From NCBI GenBank assembly GCA_038229295.1, contig JBBROO010000066.1, forward strand, positions 1 through 10,144: DNA of 10,144 bases, given 5' to 3'. The stretch is from JAJPGZ01 sp038229295. GTDB lineage: Bacteria > Verrucomicrobiota > Verrucomicrobiia > Chthoniobacterales > UBA10450. Position numbers and translations under genes: made by a program. How positions within the stretch are numbered: position 1 is the stretch's first letter; each line of letters opens with the position of its first letter. The notes below the pieces were generated by a model, which ran no database searches, had not been told where the DNA came from, and was given only the letters and a program-made list of their open reading frames with translations. Of the stretch, positions 5,967 to 10,144 are shown piece after piece.

Positions 5967-7360
5967 GAAGCTTGTCTCTGTTGTTAGTTTTCGCGCTCGT
6001 CCCAAACGCCTGGTCGGCGCGTCGTCGACCGGTGGAAGACCTGCAAGCCACCGTGCAAGGGCGCATCGGTAAACGCGTGGAATGGCGAAAAGACGCGGCG
6101 GTTGACGTAGAGATTTCGCGAACGGTACACGCTCTCTTGCGCGGCACTCTCACGGCGGATCGCGCAGTGCAGGTTGCGTTGCTCAACAACCGCGAGCTGC
6201 AAGCGACCTTCGAGGAAATCGGGATAGCCAACGCGGACTTGATCGAGGCCGGTCTGCTAAAGAATCCAAACTTCAATGTCAGTGCGCGTTTCCCCGATCG
6301 ACCACCTTCCGGAACCAATCTGGAGTTCGGGATCGTGCAGGACTTTCTCGAGCTCTTTCTGATTCCGTTGCGCAAGAAAGTTGCGGCTAACGAACTCGCC
6401 CGCGCCCAGCTCATAGTCGGTGATGCCGCCCTGAAACTGGCCTCCGAGGTTAAGACCGCGTTTTACACCTTGCAGGCGAAGCAGCAATTGCTGTCGCGGA
6501 TCACGGTGCTCGGTGCGACCAACTCCGCCGCGCTTGAGTTTGCCCAGCGACAACACGAAGGCGGGACGATCAATGACTTGGAGCTGGCCAATCAACAGGC
6601 GACCTATTCGCAAGCTAAAGCAGATGCCGCGGAGATCAGCGCCCAAATTGTGACAGAGCGCGAAAAACTCAATCGACTCATGGGCGTGTGGGGAGCGGAG
6701 ACACAATGGAACATCGCGGACGAACTTCCCGCGCTCCCGGGTAACAATCTGCCGGTCGATCGCCTTGAATCGATCGCCATCGCACAACGTCTCGATCTCG
6801 CGGCGGCCAAAGCAGAACTTGGCGCCGTGGTGCAAAGCCTCGGCCTAACGAAGACTTACCGCTACCTTGGGGCGGTCGAGTTCGGCGTGAATACGGAGCG
6901 CGATACCGGCGGCCAGCGCGTGACCGGACCGACGATGCGTTTGGAGTTGCCGATCTTCAATCAAGGCCAGGGCCGCATCGCGAAACTGCAAGCGCAGCTT
7001 CGCCAGGCCGAACGCCGACTGGAAGCGGAAGCGATCGGCATTCGCGCAGAAGTCCGTGAAGCGCGCGATCGGCTGGTGGCGAAGAAGGATCTGGCCCGCT
7101 ACTACCGCGACGAACTGATTCCCGAACGCACGCGAGTCCTGGAACTGAACCTCCAGCAATACAACGCGATGCTGAAAGGCGCTTACGACCTTCTGCTCGC
7201 CAAGCAAAACGAACTGGCGGCCGAGCGCAGCTACATCGACGCGCTGCGCGATTATTGGATCGCGCGGGCTGATTTGGAGCGAGCGGTCGGCGGAAGCCTA
7301 ACGAGTAGTAGAACGCGCGTCGAAACCAACAGCTTCAAAGAAACCGTAACCCATCACTAA
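5963..7360 (+). CDS. TolC-family outer-membrane efflux channel (CusC/CzcC-like)
   Basis: A 465-residue protein of the outer-membrane factor family, which forms trimeric channels linking periplasmic adaptors and inner-membrane pumps to the outside. It has a short signal peptide (MRSLSLLLVFALVPNAWSA) and two similar halves of long helices. The first half contains LTADRAVQVALLNNRELQATFEEIGIANADLIEAGLLKNPNF and a run of Gln/Ala-rich coil; the second contains AIAQRLDLAAAKAELGAV, LELPIFNQGQGRIAKLQAQ and the YDLLLAKQNELAAERSYIDALRDYWIARADLERAVGG block typical of CzcC/CusC. Unlike many CusC members there is no lipobox Cys. The tail ends in two His. AAGGAGGG at 5946-5953 is one of the strongest Shine-Dalgarno sequences in the window. 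No adaptor or RND pump gene is adjacent, which is odd; it may use partners encoded elsewhere. Confidence 0.92.
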   Translation: MRSLSLLLVFALVPNAWSARRRPVEDLQATVQGRIGKRVEWRKDAAVDVEISRTVHALLRGTLTADRAVQVALLNNRELQATFEEIGIANADLIEAGLLKNPNFNVSARFPDRPPSGTNLEFGIVQDFLELFLIPLRKKVAANELARAQLIVGDAALKLASEVKTAFYTLQAKQQLLSRITVLGATNSAALEFAQRQHEGGTINDLELANQQATYSQAKADAAEISAQIVTEREKLNRLMGVWGAETQWNIADELPALPGNNLPVDRLESIAIAQRLDLAAAKAELGAVVQSLGLTKTYRYLGAVEFGVNTERDTGGQRVTGPTMRLELPIFNQGQGRIAKLQAQLRQAERRLEAEAIGIRAEVREARDRLVAKKDLARYYRDELIPERTRVLELNLQQYNAMLKGAYDLLLAKQNELAAERSYIDALRDYWIARADLERAVGGSLTSSRTRVETNSFKETVTHH

Positions 7361-7367
7361 CTGCCTT

Positions 7368-8633
7368 ATGCTCTCTCGACGAAAATTCTTTTCCGGCGCG
7401 GCTGCCATTCTCGGCGGCTCCGCCCTTGTCAACCGCCTTGCGCGCGGAGCAGAGGTGGTGGCGAATCAATCGCCTACCCCGACACCCGCTGGCTCAAATG
7501 TAAACTACGGTCCAGTGGTCACGCCCAACGGCTCCACTCTTCCGTGGACGATGAACGGCGGGGTGAAGGAATTCCGTCTCGTCGCCGAACCGGTGAAGCG
7601 CGAGTTCGCGCCCGGGATGATTGTGAACTGCTGGGGCTACAACGGCCAGACGCCGGGGCCGACGATCGAGGCAATCGAAGGCGATCGCGTTCGCATCTTC
7701 GTCACGAACAAACTGCCGGAACCGACGACGGTCCACTGGCACGGAGTTATTTTGCCGAACGGGATGGACGGCGTCGGCGGAGTGACGCAAAAGCACATTC
7801 AGCCGGGCGAAACGTTCGTCTACGAGTTCACCCTCAAGCAGCATGGCGTGCAGATGTATCATCCCCATTCCGACGAGATGATTCAGATGGCGCTCGGGAT
7901 GCAGGGCTTCTTCGTCATTCATCCGAAAGATGGCTACCCCGAGCCGGTGCATCGGCACTTCCTTGTCTTCTTGCAGGAATGGTTCGTCGAGCCGGGCAGT
8001 TCTACGCCCAATCCGAATATCATGACCGATTTCAATCTCTTCACCTTCAACAGCCGCGTCTGGCCGGGAACTGCCCCGTTAGTGGCGAAGCTAAACGACA
8101 GAGTGCGCGTCAGCTTCGCCAACCTGAGCATGGACAGCCATCCGATCCACTTCCACGGCCATCGCTGGTGGGTGGTGGAAACCGACGGCGGCCAAATTCC
8201 AAAGTCGGCCTGGTGGCCCGAGACTACGATGAACGTCCCGCCCGGCACCACGCGCACAGTCGAATTCGTCGCCGACAATCCCGGCGACTGGCCATTCCAT
8301 TGCCACAAGAATCACCACGCGATGAATGCCATGGGACATGAAATTCCAAACGTCCTCGGGGTGAATCAGAAGGGTGTCGCCGGTAACATCGGAAAGCTCG
8401 TTCCGGGTTACATGGCAATGGGCAGCAGTGGCGGAGGCGGGATGAGCGAGATGTCGAAGATGATGCCCGGTCCGAAGAACACTCTACCGATGATGACCGG
8501 GGACGGACAATTTGGACCGATCGAGATGGGCGGCATGTTTACCGTCCTCAAAATCCGCGACGGCATCACGAACTACGATGATCCGGGTTGGTACAAAAAT
8601 CCGGAAGGCACAGTCGCCGGACCAGCCGCATGA
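7368..8633 (+). CDS. Tat-exported two-domain multicopper oxidase with Met-rich insert
   Basis: A 421-residue multicopper oxidase, probably a cuprous oxidase that makes periplasmic copper less toxic. A twin-arginine signal (SRRKFFSG at 3-10) shows export of the folded protein. Two cupredoxin domains follow, and all copper ligands are present: HWHG at 123-126, HPH at 165-167, HPIHFHGH at 258-265, and HCH at 311-313 with His317 and the axial Met322. This matches two-domain enzymes of the small-laccase type, which assemble as trimers with the trinuclear site between subunits. After Met322 about 100 more residues follow. They include a Gly/Met-rich segment (about 347-390: YMAMGSSGGGGMSEMSKMM and more) before a last strand MFTVLKIRDG. 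The start lies seven bases after the TolC stop, with no Shine-Dalgarno sequence. The stop overlaps the next start (ATGA). Laccase-like activity on other substrates cannot be excluded. Confidence 0.92.
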   Translation: MLSRRKFFSGAAAILGGSALVNRLARGAEVVANQSPTPTPAGSNVNYGPVVTPNGSTLPWTMNGGVKEFRLVAEPVKREFAPGMIVNCWGYNGQTPGPTIEAIEGDRVRIFVTNKLPEPTTVHWHGVILPNGMDGVGGVTQKHIQPGETFVYEFTLKQHGVQMYHPHSDEMIQMALGMQGFFVIHPKDGYPEPVHRHFLVFLQEWFVEPGSSTPNPNIMTDFNLFTFNSRVWPGTAPLVAKLNDRVRVSFANLSMDSHPIHFHGHRWWVVETDGGQIPKSAWWPETTMNVPPGTTRTVEFVADNPGDWPFHCHKNHHAMNAMGHEIPNVLGVNQKGVAGNIGKLVPGYMAMGSSGGGGMSEMSKMMPGPKNTLPMMTGDGQFGPIEMGGMFTVLKIRDGITNYDDPGWYKNPEGTVAGPAA

Positions 8634-9196
8634 CTAAACGCCCTAACAATTACGTCGTCGGCGCGGCGCTCGGTCTGATCGGGACAGTCACCTGGCTAAC
8701 GAATGGAAGCGGCGGCAGCGCTTGTCTGACGGGTTCTTGTCTAATCCCGCTCACCACCATAGCCACGCTTGCGACCGTTCCAGCAGTCGCCGCGGAAAGC
8801 GAGTCGCCTTCGCAGGACAAGGCCATCATCGCGGCCGTGGACGAATTTCATGAGGCACTACGACGCGGCGATGCTGATGTCGCGATGAAATTCCTCGCGT
8901 CAGATGCGACGATCCTGGAGAGCGGCGTATCGCAGACGCGGGAGGAGTATGTCCGCGAACACTTGGCCGAAGACATCGCCTTCGCGAAAGCGACCTCGAG
9001 CACTCGTCTAACCGTGAAGGTCAGCCGGGAAGGGAACGCAGCGTGGACGATGAGCACGTACCGAACGAGCGGGTCGTTCGAAGGAAAGCCGATCGATAGC
9101 ATCGGAGCCGAACTAGTTATTCTAACGCAGACGCCTGAGGGCTGGCGAATCCGCTCGATTCACTGGTCCAGCCGAAAAGCAACCGCTCAGCGATGA
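8630..9196 (+). CDS. SnoaL/DUF4440-like protein with membrane N terminus and CxxxxC, copy B
   Basis: A 188-residue protein whose C-terminal two thirds (about 60-188) is an NTF2-fold domain of the DUF4440 kind: KAIIAAVDEFHEAL, FLASDATILESGVSQTREEY, AAWTMS and GWRIRSIHWSS. It is the paralogue of the product of 782-1246. Its N terminus differs: a hydrophobic segment at about 8-24, the motif ACLTGSC (31-37), then a second hydrophobic stretch ending PAVAAES. This could be two membrane helices around a Cys pair, or a long signal peptide. The start ATG overlaps the stop of the oxidase gene by four bases, so the two are probably translated together. That coupling is the best clue to its role, perhaps an accessory to the oxidase; no reaction can be read from the sequence. 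Confidence 0.8.
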   Translation: MTKRPNNYVVGAALGLIGTVTWLTNGSGGSACLTGSCLIPLTTIATLATVPAVAAESESPSQDKAIIAAVDEFHEALRRGDADVAMKFLASDATILESGVSQTREEYVREHLAEDIAFAKATSSTRLTVKVSREGNAAWTMSTYRTSGSFEGKPIDSIGAELVILTQTPEGWRIRSIHWSSRKATAQR

Positions 9197-9297
9197 GTGT
9201 TTTTCTACACCGAGAATTTTGCGCTGCGACGAGAGCTGCGCGTTGCACCCGTCACCCCCGTTCTCAGTCCAGGACCCGTCAAAACTAGATATAACCT

Positions 9298-9750
9298 ATG
9301 AACAACTACACCAAGTTCGGTGCCATGATTGCCACCTCGACCATCGTCATGCTGGGGCTGATGTATCTGAATACCTATCAGCTAGATCACGTCTTCTTCA
9401 GCCAGACGCGCGCTTGGATGGCCCTGGTGATGGGCGCGACCATGGCGATCATCATGCTGTTGTTCATGCTCGGCATGTACACCAACCGACGAGCGAATAT
9501 CGGTATCTTCGCCGGCAGTATCGCGGTTTTTGTCCTCGCCCTCTGGCTCGTTCGCAGCCAGGCAACCGTGGAAGATGTTTCCTGGATGAAGGCCATGATT
9601 CCGCATCATTCGATCGCGATCCTGACCAGTGAGCGGGCTCATATTTCGGATCCACGGGTCCGTAAGCTGGCCGACGGAATCATCGAGGCGCAGCGGCGCG
9701 AGATTGGCGAAATGAAGATGTTGATAGAGGATCTACAGAAGAAGCACTAA
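9298..9750 (+). CDS. Membrane-anchored DUF305 protein
   Basis: A 150-residue protein with three likely membrane helices (about 7-25, 40-60, 67-87) followed by a single DUF305 unit. The signature WMKAMIPHHSIAILTSERA (96-114) and the second helix EAQRREIGEMKMLIEDL (130-146) are close to a well-populated family of short membrane DUF305 proteins in copper and heavy-metal islands. The HH pair and nearby Met are the likely ligands. Met is abundant in the membrane part too (for example MALVMGATMAIIMLLFMLGM at 41-60). It differs from the soluble two-repeat DUF305 protein at 2731-3321, so the cluster has both a free periplasmic and a membrane-bound form. A 101-bp gap precedes it; the start ATG lacks a Shine-Dalgarno sequence. 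Confidence 0.9.
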   Translation: MNNYTKFGAMIATSTIVMLGLMYLNTYQLDHVFFSQTRAWMALVMGATMAIIMLLFMLGMYTNRRANIGIFAGSIAVFVLALWLVRSQATVEDVSWMKAMIPHHSIAILTSERAHISDPRVRKLADGIIEAQRREIGEMKMLIEDLQKKH

Positions 9751-9818
9751 GCCGTCGATTTTGCGGCGCGATGCAGTTAAGCAGAAGAATTAACCTAAGA
9801 GAAACGAGGTGAAGAATT

Positions 9819-9959
9819 ATGTTAGAAGAAGGTGCAACTTATAAATGTCCCGAGGCCGGTTGCGGCTGCGAGGTCAAAGTAACCAAAGGCGCTCCGGCAG
9901 AAGAAGCGGGCGATGACGCGCCGACCTGTTGCTGCGACACAAAGATGGAAAAGGAATAG
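9819..9959 (+). CDS. 46-residue Cys-rich metallothionein-like protein
   Basis: A short gene encoding MLEEGATYKCPEAGCGCEV, then KVTKGAPAEEAGDD, then APTCCCDTKMEKE. Six Cys occur in 46 residues: Cys10, the GCGC pair (15 and 17) and the CCC triplet (38-40). The form YKC..xxCGCEVKVTKG...CC...M recalls small zinc-ribbon or desulforedoxin-like metal sites and bacterial metallothioneins. It has no signal peptide, so it probably acts in the cytosol as a Cu(I), Zn or Cd buffer; the metal is inferred from context. A good Shine-Dalgarno sequence (GAGGTGAAG, about 9806-9814) precedes the ATG. It is the last gene before the csoR promoter, whose operator starts 28 bp after its stop. Confidence 0.75.
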   Translation: MLEEGATYKCPEAGCGCEVKVTKGAPAEEAGDDAPTCCCDTKMEKE

Positions 9960-9979
9960 AATCCTGATTTCCGCCATGA

Positions 9980-10008
9980 TTGACGCATACCCCTATTGGG
10001 TATATGCT
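9980..10008 (+). promoter_or_regulatory. Promoter of the csoR-family gene
   Basis: TTGACG at 9980-9985 and TATGCT at 10003-10008 are separated by 17 bases, close to an ideal sigma-70-type promoter. The predicted start of transcription, six or seven bases after the -10, falls on or beside the ATG at 10014, so the transcript would be nearly leaderless. The spacer holds a CsoR-type operator, so bound repressor would block RNA polymerase directly. Confidence 0.75.
9987..10003. promoter_or_regulatory. CsoR-type operator ATACCC-N5-GGGTAT
   Basis: A perfect six-base inverted repeat, ATACCC and GGGTAT, around the five-base centre CTATT. The A/T ends and G/C core fit operators known for Cu(I)-responsive CsoR proteins. 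It lies between the -35 and -10 of the promoter for the csoR-family gene, which indicates autoregulation. A wider inverted repeat, CCGCCATGA (9971-9979) and TCATGGCGG (10012-10020), is centred within one base of it. Confidence 0.8.
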
Positions 10009-10013
10009 GCGTC

Positions 10014-10144
10014 ATGGCGGAAGTTCATGGAAGCAAGCTGAAGGTCCGCATTAAACGAATCGCGGGCCAGGTCGCGGGGGTGCAGCGGATGATCGAGGAG
10101 GACCGCTACTGCGTCGACATCCTAAATCAAATTTCAGCGGTTCG
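10014..10144 (+). CDS. csoR: CsoR/RcnR-family metal-sensing repressor, 5' part only
   Basis: The first 43 codons of a CsoR-family gene, cut by the window end. These all-helical repressors bind DNA as tetramers and let go when metal binds. The visible part has KLKVRIKRIAGQVAGVQRMIEEDRYCVDILNQISAVR, the classic helix 1-2 signature. Cys33 in RYC is the first of the family's conserved ligands; the later His and Cys that would separate Cu(I) sensors from Ni, formaldehyde or persulfide sensors lie outside the window. The Cu(I) assignment thus rests on the operator and the copper-type neighbours. No Shine-Dalgarno sequence precedes the ATG, in line with a leaderless message. Confidence 0.9.
   Translation, partial: MAEVHGSKLKVRIKRIAGQVAGVQRMIEEDRYCVDILNQISAV

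Larger units (their letters stand above)
9971..10020. repeat. Outer inverted repeat around the CsoR operator
   Basis: CCGCCATGA at 9971-9979 and TCATGGCGG at 10012-10020 are perfect reverse complements with a 32-base space, nearly concentric with the inner operator at 9987-10003. The right arm includes the ATG of the repressor gene. The symmetry could give a second contact for a regulator tetramer, or reflect an old duplication; only the sequence symmetry is certain. Confidence 0.7.

Noticed and set aside
5389..6414. 341-codon minus-strand open frame
   Set aside because: It lies across the lipoprotein and TolC genes on the opposite strand, is very rich in Arg and Ser, and has no recognisable motif; it is a shadow of GC-rich codon use.
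6257..6835. 192-codon minus-strand open frame inside the TolC gene
   Set aside because: The TolC-family protein is well supported over the same bases and the antisense product has no motif.
7544..8341. 265-codon plus-strand frame inside the oxidase gene
   Set aside because: The oxidase frame carries all copper-ligand motifs; this frame gives an Arg-rich product with no signal or domain.
9290..9295. TATAAC as a -10 box for the membrane DUF305 gene
   Set aside because: No -35 at a suitable distance, and the predicted transcript start would fall after the ATG at 9298.
9751..9767. GCCG...CGGC stem as a terminator after the membrane DUF305 gene
   Set aside because: Four-base stem with a nine-base loop and no T-run after it.
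9976..10041. Small ORF (MIDAYPYWVY...) across the csoR operator, starting at 9976
   Set aside because: It spans the promoter elements, has no Shine-Dalgarno sequence and overlaps csoR out of frame; most likely chance.

Overview
This window looks like the chromosome of a Gram-negative bacterium. Outer-membrane proteins, a lipoprotein and a Tat-exported oxidase are all encoded. Moderately high GC, few Shine-Dalgarno sequences and the particular mix of small metal proteins suggest Verrucomicrobiota (a Chthoniobacter/Udaeobacter-like lineage). That placement is impression only; no marker gene proves it. No rRNA, tRNA, insertion sequence, integrase or CRISPR array is visible. No gene-free stretch exceeds 300 bases; the largest gap is 1735-1888 (154 bp).

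Layout. Positions 1-769 hold a housekeeping tail: the 3' end of pdxJ, overlapping by one base with acpS. Convergent to acpS is a secreted SnoaL/DUF4440-like protein (782-1246, minus strand). It starts 80 bp from a divergently read gene for a small Cys/His protein (1327-1734). From there to 9959 everything reads on the plus strand with short gaps or ATGA overlaps. In order the genes encode: a DUF3347 protein, a small secreted protein with three cysteines, a periplasmic DUF305 protein with two repeats, a four-helix membrane protein with a His/Met-rich and heptad-repeat tail, a Met-rich outer-membrane barrel, a lipoprotein with MDHSKM repeats and a heavy-metal-binding domain, a TolC/CusC-type outer-membrane channel, a two-domain multicopper oxidase with a Met-rich insert, a second DUF4440 protein, a membrane-anchored DUF305 protein, and a 46-residue Cys-rich metallothionein-like protein. 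At 9980-10144 a promoter with a CsoR-type operator in its spacer leads directly into a csoR-family repressor gene that runs off the window.

How it may work together (inference). The set looks like an envelope copper (or silver) handling module. The oxidase would convert Cu(I) to Cu(II); the His/Met-rich proteins, DUF305, DUF3347 and HMBD proteins would bind or pass on metal; the TolC-type channel and barrel would sit in the outer membrane; the Cys-rich protein would buffer cytosolic metal; and CsoR would sense Cu(I). No RND pump, adaptor or P-type ATPase is in the window. One would be expected just beyond csoR if the model is right.
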